Source: LMUY01 sp965276785 (lineage in GTDB: Bacteria > Pseudomonadota > Alphaproteobacteria > Acetobacterales > Acetobacteraceae). Taken from it: a stretch of 64,000 nt of DNA. A program made the translations under genes and the position numbers. Position 1 is the stretch's first letter. Every line of letters starts with the position of its first letter. This document shows positions 43,201 to 52,044 of the stretch, one piece after another. The stretch lies in NCBI GenBank assembly GCA_965276785.1, contig OZ255629.1, positions 1,798,001 to 1,862,000 of the forward strand, read 5' to 3'. The notes beneath the pieces were generated by a model that saw nothing but the letters and a program-made list of their open reading frames with translations, made no database searches and had not been told where the DNA came from.

Positions 43201-45090
43201 CTACGCTTTCACGCGCACATAACGCCCCGGCGCATCCTCAATGGCCGGCAACCCGCCGTCCCCCGGCTGCCGCGCCGGCACCGTTTCGCCGGCATATCCG
43301 CTCACCCAGCGCTGCCAATCCGGCCACCACGACCCGGCAAGCTCCTGCGCCCCGGCCAACCATGCCTCCGGCGTCGCCGGCAAAGCATCGTTCACCCAAT
43401 GGCTATACTTGCCGCTCTCCGGCGGGTTCACCACCCCGGCGATATGCCCGCTCGCCGCCAGCACAAAACGTACCGCGCCATCCACCCGCGAGCCCAGCAA
43501 CTGCGTGCCGCGATAAGTGCTGCGCCAAGGTGCGATATGGTCCTCGCGCGTGCTGATGAAATAGGCCGGCGTCTGCACCGCACCCAGGTCGATCCGCTCC
43601 CCGGCCAGTTCCAATTCCCCGCTTGCCAGCTTGTTGGCGTGATACATGTTGCGCAGATAGTAGCTGTGCATCCGCGCCGGCATGCGGGTCGAATCGCCGT
43701 TCCAATACAGCAGGTCGAACTGGAACGGCTCGTTGCCCAGCAGATAGTTGTTGACCACGAACGACCAGATCAGGTCGTTGGCGCGCAGCATGTTGAAGGT
43801 CTGCGCCATCTCCGCCCCTCCCAGCACACCCGCTCGCTGCATCTTGCCTTCCAGGCTCGCGAGTTGCTCCTCGTCGATGAACACGCTGAGCTCGCCCGCC
43901 TCGGCAAAGTCTGTCATCGTCACGAAGAAGGTCGCCGTCTTGATCCGGTCGTCGCCGCGCCGCTGCATCCAGGCCAACGTGCAGGCCAGCAATGTGCCCC
44001 CGAGGCAGTAACCGATTACGTTGGTGTCCCGCTCCCCGGTGGCGCGCTCGATGGCGTCCAGCGCCGCGAACACGCCCTGGCTCATATAGTCCTCAAACCC
44101 CTTCTCGGCCATCGTCTCGTCCGGGTTCACCCAGCTCACCATGAAGACGGTATGCCCTTGCGACACCGCCCAGCGCACGAAGCTGTTCCTGGGCCGCAGG
44201 TCGAGGATGTAGAACTTGTTGATCCAAGGCGGCAGGATCAGCAACGGGCGCTTCAGCACGTGCTCCGTGCTCGGTGCATATTGGATCAACTGCATCAGCT
44301 CGTTCTGGAACACGACCTTGCCCGGCGAGACGGCGATGTTCTCCCCCAGCTTGAACGCGTCCAGGTCGGTCATCTTGATCGCGAGCTTGCCCCGGCCGCG
44401 CTCGAGATCAGCCAGCAGGTTGTTCAAGCCCCGCAGCAGGTTCTCCCCGCCCGTCTCCGCCGTCTTGCGCAGCACTTCCGGGTTGGTCAGCACGAAGTTA
44501 GACGGGCTCATGGCATCGATGAACTGCCGCGCGTAGAAATCCACTTTCTGCGCCGTCTTTTCGTCCAGCCCCTCCGCCCGGCCCACCACGTCCTGCACGT
44601 AGCGCGCCGAGAGCAGGTAAGACTGCTTGATGAAGTCGAACACCTCGTTCTCCTTCCACAGCTCGTCCTTGAACCGCTTGTCCTTCGGGTCCGCCTCAAT
44701 CACGGGGGAGGCGGCGGGCGCGCCGCTGCCGCTCCACATCCGCCGCGCCGTGCTTTGCCACAGCGTCATATAATCCTGCCAAAACCCAATCTGCGCCTGC
44801 ACCAGCCCAGTCGGGTTGGCCATCAGCTTGGCCGTCATATCGAAGAACGCAGTGCCGAGATGCAGCGGGTCGAGGGTCGGCGCTTCCAGGCTCTGCCGCT
44901 TCAGCCACTCGCCTACAATGCGTTGCGAGCGTTCGGCGACAGCGGCCATGTTGCGGCCAAGCGCCCCAGGGTCGCTAAGCCTCGCATCGGCCAGCTTGCC
45001 GTCACCGAGTGAAGCATCCGCCAACGGCATCGTCGGCAACGGCGGAGTTGGTTGCGATGGGGGCATCGTCGTCGGGCCACGATCCGGCAT
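43201..45090 (-). CDS. phaC: class I polyhydroxyalkanoate synthase
   Basis: A 629-residue synthase that polymerises (R)-3-hydroxyacyl-CoA into storage polyester on granules. The lipase-like box is GYCLGG with nucleophile Cys362; the base is His in AASGHIAGV and the acid is Asp in TREDHIAPW. The N-terminal segment (TLDPLHLGTAFFDMTAKLMANP, FWQDYMTLWQ) and FVLTNPEVLRKT are class I hallmarks, and no PhaE or PhaR subunit is needed. The N terminus begins with a Pro-rich stretch; MPPSQ, nine codons in, is an alternative start. The phasin at 51.4-51.9 kb is a likely partner. phaA and phaB are not in the window. Confidence 0.96.
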   Translation of the reverse strand: MPDRGPTTMPPSQPTPPLPTMPLADASLGDGKLADARLSDPGALGRNMAAVAERSQRIVGEWLKRQSLEAPTLDPLHLGTAFFDMTAKLMANPTGLVQAQIGFWQDYMTLWQSTARRMWSGSGAPAASPVIEADPKDKRFKDELWKENEVFDFIKQSYLLSARYVQDVVGRAEGLDEKTAQKVDFYARQFIDAMSPSNFVLTNPEVLRKTAETGGENLLRGLNNLLADLERGRGKLAIKMTDLDAFKLGENIAVSPGKVVFQNELMQLIQYAPSTEHVLKRPLLILPPWINKFYILDLRPRNSFVRWAVSQGHTVFMVSWVNPDETMAEKGFEDYMSQGVFAALDAIERATGERDTNVIGYCLGGTLLACTLAWMQRRGDDRIKTATFFVTMTDFAEAGELSVFIDEEQLASLEGKMQRAGVLGGAEMAQTFNMLRANDLIWSFVVNNYLLGNEPFQFDLLYWNGDSTRMPARMHSYYLRNMYHANKLASGELELAGERIDLGAVQTPAYFISTREDHIAPWRSTYRGTQLLGSRVDGAVRFVLAASGHIAGVVNPPESGKYSHWVNDALPATPEAWLAGAQELAGSWWPDWQRWVSGYAGETVPARQPGDGGLPAIEDAPGRYVRVKA

Positions 45091-45156
45091 GGTCGTCCTT
45101 CCCGTCGGGTTCGCACGCCGCTACAGAGAGGCAAGCGCGGAGGCGGTCGCCGACTT

Positions 45157-46086
45157 ATGATTGCTGTGTTCCATCAAGCTAGTCGCCCGGTCGGCCAGCG
45201 GCAAGCGACGGCCCGCGCCATCGCCGCAGCACTGGCGCTGAGTCTGGCCGCCTGCAGCCAAGACCTGGTCGGCCCGGCGGTGGACCTCTACCACAACCTG
45301 CAAGGCGGCGAGATCGCTCAGCAGCGCCCGCCGCCCCCCGGCGCGCACGACCCTTACCCCAATCTCGGCAGCATCCCCGCCCGCCCAGCCGCGCCCGACA
45401 TCGCCACCCAGCAACGTATGGCCGACCAACTCGCCGCCGAGCGGGACGCCGCCGAACGTGCCGCCGCCGCCAGCCCGCTGCCAGCGCCGCCAGCCGGGCC
45501 GCCCAAGCCCGCAGCGGCGCCGCCCGCAGCGCCGAGCGCAAACGCCAACCAGGTGGTGGTGGACGCGGCGCCCGCCCCGAAGCCGCTCCCCGCGCCATCC
45601 CCTCCCTCGCCAGCCCCTCCCACGGCATCCCCGCTATCGCCGATCGATGCCGTGGCACCCGTGCCGGCCGCCATCGCCTCGGGACCGCTCCCGGTGTTTG
45701 CCGCCACCCCCCCGCCGACGCCCGCCGGGCTCGGTCTCGCGGTGCCCTCGCCCCCTCCCGCGCCGCTCACGCGGTCGGCTCCGCCAGCGCCGCCCGCCCC
45801 TGCCAACACGGTGGCGGTGTCGTTCACGCCGGGTTCAGCCATCCTACCCCCCTCCGCCGCGCTCAACCTGCGGCGCTTCGCTCTCGCCCATCGGGGCGTG
45901 CCGCTTACCGTGACCGGGCGGGGCGAGGCTGCCGGCCTGGCGCCGGACGCCCAGGCGGCGGCGCTGCAACTCGCCCTGCAGCGCGCGCAGGCGATCGCCG
46001 CCTCCCTCGCCGCGGCCGGGGTGCCGGCGGCCAACCTCCGCCTCCGCGCCGACGCCGCCGGAACCGGCGGACTTGCCACACTCTAG
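45157..46086 (+). CDS. OmpA-like lipoprotein with a long Pro/Ala-rich linker
   Basis: A 309-residue predicted lipoprotein: signal sequence ending in the lipobox LAAC with Cys33, a short globular part (VGPAVDLYHNLQGGEIAQQRPPPPGAHDPYPNLGSIP), a very Pro/Ala-rich linker (about 100-210) and a C-terminal OmpA-like region (VSFTPGSAILPPSAALNLRRFA to ARGEAA-like repeats of helix and strand) expected to contact peptidoglycan. It probably anchors or signals between outer membrane and wall. The start at 45157 follows GGAGG at a long spacing. It precedes alaC by 15 bases. Confidence 0.72.
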   Translation: MIAVFHQASRPVGQRQATARAIAAALALSLAACSQDLVGPAVDLYHNLQGGEIAQQRPPPPGAHDPYPNLGSIPARPAAPDIATQQRMADQLAAERDAAERAAAASPLPAPPAGPPKPAAAPPAAPSANANQVVVDAAPAPKPLPAPSPPSPAPPTASPLSPIDAVAPVPAAIASGPLPVFAATPPPTPAGLGLAVPSPPPAPLTRSAPPAPPAPANTVAVSFTPGSAILPPSAALNLRRFALAHRGVPLTVTGRGEAAGLAPDAQAAALQLALQRAQAIAASLAAAGVPAANLRLRADAAGTGGLATL

Positions 46087-46101
46087 CTCGCAGAGACCGC
46101 T

Positions 46102-47313
46102 ATGACCGCCGAGTTCCATCGCATCCGCCGCCTGCCGCCTTACGTGTTCGCCGAGGTCAACGTCGCCCGCGCCCGCGCCCGCGCCGCCGGCGAGGACATT
46201 ATCGACCTCGGCATGGGCAATCCGGACGGCGCCACCCCGCCGCATATCGTGGCCAAGCTGGTGGAGGCGGTGCAGGATCCCCGCACCCATCGGTATAGCG
46301 CCAGCAAGGGCATCCCAGGCCTGCGCCGCGCCCTAGCCGGCTATTACGGCCGCCGCTTCGGCGTAAAGCTCGATCCCGAGACCGAAGTGGTTGCCACCCT
46401 CGGCAGCAAGGAGGGCCTCGCCAACCTCGCCGCCGCCATCACCAGCCCCGGCGACACCATCCTGGTGCCCAACCCCTCCTATCCCATCCACCAATTCGGC
46501 TTCATCATCGCCGGCGCCTCCGTGCGCTCGGTGCCGGCCCGGCCGGACGACACCATGCTGCGCGCGCTGGACCAGGCCGTGCGCCACTCGGTGCCGCCGC
46601 CGACCGCGCTAATCGTGAACTTTCCCTCCAACCCCACCGCCGATACCGCCACGCTCGACTTCTACCGTGAGGTGGTGGCGTTCTGCCGCAAGCACGACAT
46701 CCTGATCCTATCCGACCTCGCCTATGCCGAGATCTACTTCGACGGCGAGCCGCCGCCCTCCATGCTGCAAGTGCCCGGCGCCCGCGACATCACCGTCGAG
46801 TTCACCTCGTTGTCCAAAACCTATTCCATGCCGGGTTGGCGGATGGGCTTCGCCGCCGGCAATGCCCGCATGATCGCCGCCCTGGCGCGCATGAAGTCCT
46901 ACCTGGATTACGGCGCCTTCACCCCGATCCAGGTCGCCGCGATCGCGGCCCTGAACGGACCGCAGGACTGCGTGGCCGAGATGCGCGCCCTGTATAAGGA
47001 GCGGCGCGACGTGCTGGTGCGCGGCCTGCACGCCGCGGGCTGGGACGTGCCGAACCCGGCCGCCTCCATGTTCGCCTGGGCGCCGATACCGCCCGCCTAC
47101 GCCCACCTGGGCAGCGTGGCGTTCAGCAAGCTGTTGCTCGCCCGGGCGAAAGTGGCCGTGGCGCCCGGCATCGGCTTCGGCGAGCAGGGAGACGGTCATG
47201 TCCGGATTGCCTTAGTCGAGAACACCCACCGCCTGCGCCAAGCCGCGCGCAATATCCGCGCCTTTTTGGCGTCCAGTTCCAACCTGATCGCCCCTGCCGA
47301 GCCCGTCGCCTGA
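46102..47313 (+). CDS. alaC: class I/II aminotransferase (AlaC-like)
   Basis: A 403-residue PLP aminotransferase of the AlaC group, which makes alanine from pyruvate with glutamate as donor. Related enzymes act as LL-diaminopimelate or aspartate aminotransferases. Visible motifs are IDLGMGNPDGATPPHI, the GSKEGLANL cofactor-loop start, NFPSNPTADTA, and the Schiff-base lysine Lys239 in SLSKTYSMPGWRMGF. In Rhodospirillales this gene normally directly precedes hom and glpX; here a chemoreceptor gene separates them. Together with hom it belongs to amino-acid synthesis. Confidence 0.9.
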   Translation: MTAEFHRIRRLPPYVFAEVNVARARARAAGEDIIDLGMGNPDGATPPHIVAKLVEAVQDPRTHRYSASKGIPGLRRALAGYYGRRFGVKLDPETEVVATLGSKEGLANLAAAITSPGDTILVPNPSYPIHQFGFIIAGASVRSVPARPDDTMLRALDQAVRHSVPPPTALIVNFPSNPTADTATLDFYREVVAFCRKHDILILSDLAYAEIYFDGEPPPSMLQVPGARDITVEFTSLSKTYSMPGWRMGFAAGNARMIAALARMKSYLDYGAFTPIQVAAIAALNGPQDCVAEMRALYKERRDVLVRGLHAAGWDVPNPAASMFAWAPIPPAYAHLGSVAFSKLLLARAKVAVAPGIGFGEQGDGHVRIALVENTHRLRQAARNIRAFLASSSNLIAPAEPVA

Positions 47314-47403
47314 GCAGCGCGCGACCGCAGCCTGATTCAGCAAGCGTTAAGCCTCTCGCCCTATCCTGCATCGATCCACCACGTCAGCACGGGCCGATAA
47401 AGC

Positions 47404-48948
47404 ATGATGGTTCAGGACAGGATTGCCAAACCGCTTTGGACACGAATGGTCGGTTGTGGCTTTGCCGCAGTCCTCTGCTCCAGCATCGCGGTTGGCGGCG
47501 TCGCCGTTTATCACGAGTCTCCGGCCGCGCACGCTGCATCCATCGCATGGGCTGAGCGGGATGCGCTCTGGTCCATGGCGCTCGCCGCGGCAACGTCCTG
47601 CTGCCTGGTGATGGCCCTGTTCTTCGTGTTCGCACGCTCGCTGGCGAACCCCATCAAGGGCCTCACCTCCGCTATGGCCCGACTGGCCGCCGGTGACCTC
47701 AGCATCGAAGTGCCTGGCGTCGGCCGCTCAGACGAAGTGGGCGCGATGGGCCGCGCCGTGCAGGTGTTCAAGGATGCAGCGGCCGAAAAGTGCCGATCGG
47801 AGCGGGACAGCGCGGCAGCGCGGGACGCCGGCGAGACCGAGCGCAACCGCCTCGAAGCCGTACGGGCCGAAGCCGCCGCGCACCAGGCCGCCGTGGTGGA
47901 AGGCCTCGCCGCCGGCCTCACCCGCCTTGCCGCTGGAGACCTAACCTGGCGGCTGGAGCAAAGCTTCGCCCCGGACTACGAGGCACTGCGCGGCAACTTC
48001 AACATCACCATGGACCAACTCCAAACGGCGATGTGCGCTATTGTCGGCAACGCCGAGGGTATCCGGTCGGGAACCAAGGAAATCACCCAAGCCGCGGACG
48101 AGCTGAGCCGGCGCACCGAACAGCAGGCAGCAAGCCTGGAAGAGACGGCGGCAGCCCTGGACCAGATCACCGCTGCGGTCAAACACACCGCCGAGGGCGC
48201 CAGCCAGGCCCGCACCGTGGTGACCCGAACGCGGACGGACGCCGAACAATCCGGCACGGTGGTGCGCCAGGCCGTTGCCGCCATGGGCGAGATCGAGCAG
48301 TCCTCGCGGCAGGTCGGACAAATCATCGGTGTCATCGACGAGATCGCTTTCCAGACCAACCTACTTGCACTCAACGCCGGAGTGGAAGCCGCCCGCGCCG
48401 GGGATGCCGGCCGCGGCTTTGCCGTGGTAGCATCCGAAGTGCGCACCCTGGCGCAACGCTCCGCCGAGGCCGCCAAGGAGATCAAGGCCCTGATTTCGAC
48501 CTCCGCCCAGCAGGTTGAGGCGGGCGTGAAGCTTGTCGGCGAAACCGGCGAAGCGCTTTCCCGCATCGTGACCCAAGTCGCCGAAGTCAGCGGCGTCGTG
48601 GACGAGATCGCCGCCTCGGCCAGCGAGCAGGCCAGCGGGCTGGCCGAGATCAACACCGCGGTGAACCACATGGATCAGGCCACCCAGCAGAACGCCGCCA
48701 TGGTGGAGAAGAGCACCGCCGCCAGCCATGCCTTGGCTCAGGACACCGGGCAACTGGCCCAACTCACTGGCCGCTTCCAGCTCGGGCCGCAAGATGAACA
48801 CAAGGACGTCAAGCCTGCGCCCGGCAACTCCGTGCGGCACACCCAGCCGAAACCGCCACTCACCGCCCGCCGCCCTGCCGCACCAAAGCCGGCACGGCAG
48901 AGCAATCTGGCGGTCGCGGCCAAGCAGGACGATTGGGAGGAGTTCTGA
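47404..48948 (+). CDS. methyl-accepting chemotaxis protein with a minimal periplasmic loop
   Basis: A 514-residue chemoreceptor. Membrane helix 1 (about 15-35) and helix 2 (about 56-78) are joined by only about 20 residues, so no folded periplasmic ligand domain exists. A HAMP domain (ANPIKGLTSAMARLAAGDL), a second HAMP-like linker (AAGLTRLAAGDLTW) and the signalling domain with the highly conserved hairpin tip EIAFQTNLLALNAGVEAARAG follow. The last residues are DWEEF, a CheR/CheB-docking pentapeptide like NWETF. It lies between alaC and hom, which are usually adjacent. It may sense membrane state, redox or a cytoplasmic cue. Confidence 0.94.
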   Translation: MMVQDRIAKPLWTRMVGCGFAAVLCSSIAVGGVAVYHESPAAHAASIAWAERDALWSMALAAATSCCLVMALFFVFARSLANPIKGLTSAMARLAAGDLSIEVPGVGRSDEVGAMGRAVQVFKDAAAEKCRSERDSAAARDAGETERNRLEAVRAEAAAHQAAVVEGLAAGLTRLAAGDLTWRLEQSFAPDYEALRGNFNITMDQLQTAMCAIVGNAEGIRSGTKEITQAADELSRRTEQQAASLEETAAALDQITAAVKHTAEGASQARTVVTRTRTDAEQSGTVVRQAVAAMGEIEQSSRQVGQIIGVIDEIAFQTNLLALNAGVEAARAGDAGRGFAVVASEVRTLAQRSAEAAKEIKALISTSAQQVEAGVKLVGETGEALSRIVTQVAEVSGVVDEIAASASEQASGLAEINTAVNHMDQATQQNAAMVEKSTAASHALAQDTGQLAQLTGRFQLGPQDEHKDVKPAPGNSVRHTQPKPPLTARRPAAPKPARQSNLAVAAKQDDWEEF

Positions 48949-49112
48949 ACCCGGCCGCCCCCGACCGCGCTCTGTGGACATTGGCCCGAAGGCAGAGGAC
49001 GATCTTACCTTGTCTGACCTGTTCTAGCCTGGGGGAGGCCGCATTTGACGCAGAAGCGTTGCCGGTGCAGGTGCCGTTCGCACCGAGACCTTCGTAACGA
49101 TAGCGTTCGACC

Positions 49113-50372
49113 ATGCGCATAGCACTCGCCGGGCTCGGCACGGTCGGCGCCGGCGTGCTGCGCCTGCTACACGAAAACGCCGGCCTCATCGCCGCCCGCG
49201 CCGGCCAGCCCATCACCGTTGCCGCCGTCTCTGCGCGGGACCGCGACAAGGACCGCGGCATCCCGCTGGACCGGTTCGACTGGATCGCAGACCCGCACCG
49301 ACTTGCCACGCTGCCGGGGATCAATGCCGTGGTGGAGCTGATCGGCGGCGCAGGCGATCCGGCCCGCGCGCTGGTCACCGCCTGCCTCGCGGCCGGCCGC
49401 CCCGTCGTCACCGCCAACAAAGCCTTGCTGGCCCTCCATGGCGCTAGCCTGCCCACCACCGCGCCGCTGGCATTCGAGGCCGCCGTCGCCGGTGGCATTC
49501 CCGCCATCAAGGCGCTGCGCGAGGGCCTTGCCGCCAACCGCATCAGCCGGGTGGCCGGCATTCTAAACGGCACCTGCAACTACATCCTCACCGCCATGCG
49601 CGAAAGCCGGCGCGAATTTGCCGACGTGCTCGTCGAAGCGCAGCAACTCGGCTATGCCGAGGCCGACCCGGCGACCGATATCGACGGCATCGACGCGGCC
49701 CATAAGCTGGCGATTCTGGCCGCCTTGGCGTTCGGCCATCCGGTCCGCTTCGAAACCGTGTCGGTGGAGGGCATTCGCCGGATCAGTGCGCTGGATATCG
49801 CGTTCGCCGACGAACTCGGCTACCGCATCAAGCTGCTCGGCATTGCGCGCCAAACGAGTTTCGGTGTGGAAGCGCGGGTGCATCCCTGCTTGGTGCCGCT
49901 TTCCGCCCCCCTCGCCCGGGTGGACGGCGTGTTCAACGCCGTGGTGGCCGAAGGCGACGCTGTGGGCCGTGTCATGCTCGAAGGCCGCGGCGCCGGGGCC
50001 GGCCCGACCGCGTCTGCCGTTGTGGCCGACCTCATCGATCTCGCCCGCGGACGCCTCACCCCCGCCTGGGGCCAGGAGCGGCTCGCCGAGGCGCCCGTTG
50101 TGCCCGGCGGCGATCACCACGGGGCCTACTACCTGCGCCTGATGGTCACCGACCGGCCTGGCGTTATTGCCGACGTTGCCGCCATCCTGCGCGACTACGG
50201 CATATCGCTCGAATCCCTGCTACAGCATGGCCGCAGCCCGCAGGACGCCGTTCCGGTGGTCCTGGTGACGCACGAAGTGCGCGAGCACGATATGCTTGCC
50301 GCTACCGAACGCATCGCGGCGCTGCCGGCCGTTCTTGAACCCCCTGCCTTGATCCGCATCGAAGCTGGCTGA
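49113..50372 (+). CDS. hom: homoserine dehydrogenase
   Basis: Reduces aspartate semialdehyde to homoserine, the branch point for threonine and methionine. The 419-residue protein has the NAD(P) motif LAGLGTVGAGVL, TANKALLALHG, the substrate-binding FEAAVAGGIPAIKALREGLAANRI, GILNGTCNYIL and the catalytic region AEADPATDIDGIDAAHKL. A C-terminal ACT domain (RLMVTDRPGVIADVAAILRDYGISLESLLQHG) probably binds threonine for feedback control. It is followed 15 bases on by glpX; that pairing is conserved in this bacterial group. Confidence 0.97.
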   Translation: MRIALAGLGTVGAGVLRLLHENAGLIAARAGQPITVAAVSARDRDKDRGIPLDRFDWIADPHRLATLPGINAVVELIGGAGDPARALVTACLAAGRPVVTANKALLALHGASLPTTAPLAFEAAVAGGIPAIKALREGLAANRISRVAGILNGTCNYILTAMRESRREFADVLVEAQQLGYAEADPATDIDGIDAAHKLAILAALAFGHPVRFETVSVEGIRRISALDIAFADELGYRIKLLGIARQTSFGVEARVHPCLVPLSAPLARVDGVFNAVVAEGDAVGRVMLEGRGAGAGPTASAVVADLIDLARGRLTPAWGQERLAEAPVVPGGDHHGAYYLRLMVTDRPGVIADVAAILRDYGISLESLLQHGRSPQDAVPVVLVTHEVREHDMLAATERIAALPAVLEPPALIRIEAG

Positions 50373-50387
50373 AAGGTCCTCACCTCC

Positions 50388-51359
50388 ATGGAAATGAATT
50401 ACGATCGCAACCTGGCGATGGAATTGGTCCGCGTCAGTGAGGCGGGTGCCCTGGGTGCCAGCCGCTGGATGGGCCGCGGCAACAAGAACGAGGCCGACGG
50501 CGCCGCCGTGGAGGCGATGCGCCGAGCCTTCGACAGCGTGGCAATCGACGGCACCGTCGTCATCGGCGAGGGCGAGATGGACGCCGCGCCGATGCTTTAC
50601 ATCGGCGAGAAGGTGGGCAGCGGCGGCCCGGCCATGGACATTGCGGTCGACCCGCTGGAGGGCACCACCATCACGGCAAAAGGCGGCCCCAATGCGATGG
50701 CGACGGTGGCTTTGGCCGAGAAGGGCAACTTTCTCCACGCGCCCGACATCTACATGGCGAAAATCGCCGTCGGCCCCGGCCTGCCGCCCGGCGTGGTGCA
50801 TCTCGACGCTCCAATCGGCGAGAACCTGCGCAACCTGGCCGCCGCCAAACGGATCGACATCGGCGAACTGGTGCTCTGCACGCTGGACCGCGAGCGCCAT
50901 GCCGAAATGATCGCCGGGGCACGCGCGGCGGGCGCGCGGATCATGCTCATCGGCGATGGCGACGTGTCCGGAGTGATCATGGCGGCGCAGCGCGATAGCG
51001 GCGTGGACATGTTCGTCGGCATTGGCGGCGCGCCCGAGGGCGTGCTGGCTGCCGCGGCGCTGCGTTGCCTGGGCGGCCAGATGCAGGGCCGGCTGCTGTT
51101 CGAGGACGCCGCACAAGCCGACCGCGCCCGCGGCATGGGGGTTAGCGATCCCAGCCGCGTCTACGAACTGGAGGAGATGGCGAAGGGCGACGTGATGTTC
51201 GCGGCGACCGGCGTCACCACCGGGCCAATGCTCCGCGGTGTGCGCCGCTGGGCGACTGGCGCGGTAACACACTCCCTGGTGATGCGCAGCAAGTCCGGAA
51301 CGGTCCGCTACGTCGAGGCGCACCACAACTTCGCCACCAAAACCTGGCAGCCGAATTAA
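50388..51359 (+). CDS. glpX: class II fructose-1,6-bisphosphatase
   Basis: Hydrolyses fructose 1,6-bisphosphate to fructose 6-phosphate in gluconeogenesis and related cycles; metal-dependent and cytoplasmic. The 323-residue sequence is typical of GlpX: NYDRNLAMELVRVSEAGALGASRWMGRGNKNEADGAA at the N terminus, GTVVIGEGEMDAAPMLYIGE, DIAVDPLEGT and GGAPEGVLAAAALRCLGGQMQGRL. The metal ligands (acidic residues in GEGEMD and DPLEGT) are present. It is convergent with the phasin gene, their ends 11 bases apart. Confidence 0.97.
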   Translation: MEMNYDRNLAMELVRVSEAGALGASRWMGRGNKNEADGAAVEAMRRAFDSVAIDGTVVIGEGEMDAAPMLYIGEKVGSGGPAMDIAVDPLEGTTITAKGGPNAMATVALAEKGNFLHAPDIYMAKIAVGPGLPPGVVHLDAPIGENLRNLAAAKRIDIGELVLCTLDRERHAEMIAGARAAGARIMLIGDGDVSGVIMAAQRDSGVDMFVGIGGAPEGVLAAAALRCLGGQMQGRLLFEDAAQADRARGMGVSDPSRVYELEEMAKGDVMFAATGVTTGPMLRGVRRWATGAVTHSLVMRSKSGTVRYVEAHHNFATKTWQPN

Positions 51360-51370
51360 AACTTCCGAGT

Positions 51371-51907
51371 CTAAATGCCCGCTTGGCCCGACTTGACAAC
51401 CAGCGCCTTCACCTCATCGACGGCTTCGGTGAAGCGGTGGTTTAGCAATGTGAGCGCCTCGCCGTTCGATTTCTGGATCAAGCCGCCAATTTCCTGCATG
51501 TTCGAGACAGCGCGCTCATAAGCCAACTTCAGCATGTCCGCCTGCCGTGCGGCGCGGGCCTGCGGCGGCTCGGCGGCGGAGAAGTGACGCATTCCTTCGG
51601 TGAGCTCCGACATGGTCTGCTGCATGATCTCCATATTGCGCCGTGCGATCGCCTGCGCTCCCTCCAGCGCAACCTTGTTGGCCGCCGACAGCGTCTCCAG
51701 GTTGCGACGGTGCGCGGACATCAGCATTTCCATGTCGGGCATGGCGGGCAGCTTCATCCCATTCAGCATCTTGGTGAACTCGCCCATCGCCGAGGCGCTC
51801 ATGTCCGACATGGTTTGGCTGGCCGATTGAGCGGTGCTCATGCCTGAATGCATCGCATCCTTCGCAGCGTTGGCCGGGTTGTTCGCGCCATCCGTGTCTT
51901 CGGACAT
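51371..51907 (-). CDS. phasin family protein
   Basis: A 178-residue amphipathic helical protein of the phasin_2 kind, which coats polyhydroxyalkanoate granules. The pattern MPDMEMLMSAHRRNLETLSAANKVALEGAQAIARRNMEIMQQTMSELTEGM is the conserved phasin core. A Ser/Met-rich N terminus and an Ala/Lys-rich helical end frame it. With phaC at 43-45 kb it indicates PHA storage. Monocistronic as far as seen. Confidence 0.92.
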   Translation of the reverse strand: MSEDTDGANNPANAAKDAMHSGMSTAQSASQTMSDMSASAMGEFTKMLNGMKLPAMPDMEMLMSAHRRNLETLSAANKVALEGAQAIARRNMEIMQQTMSELTEGMRHFSAAEPPQARAARQADMLKLAYERAVSNMQEIGGLIQKSNGEALTLLNHRFTEAVDEVKALVVKSGQAGI

Positions 51908-52044
51908 GTTCTATGTTCCTTTTCGTTCCAGCAGCCCCGCTGACGGCTGCATCGACCGGAGGCGACACTAAAGGCAATCGGAGCGTTAAACCATAATCAT
52001 CTTCTAGCAATTCGCGTTCATTTGCTGCCAGACACGACGGCCGT

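Noticed and set aside
47393..47400. GCCGATAA just before the chemoreceptor start, identical to the -10 element of flagellar sigma-28 promoters
   Set aside because: It ends only 3 bases before the ATG, and no TAAA-type -35 element is found at the right distance, so it cannot drive a normal transcript.
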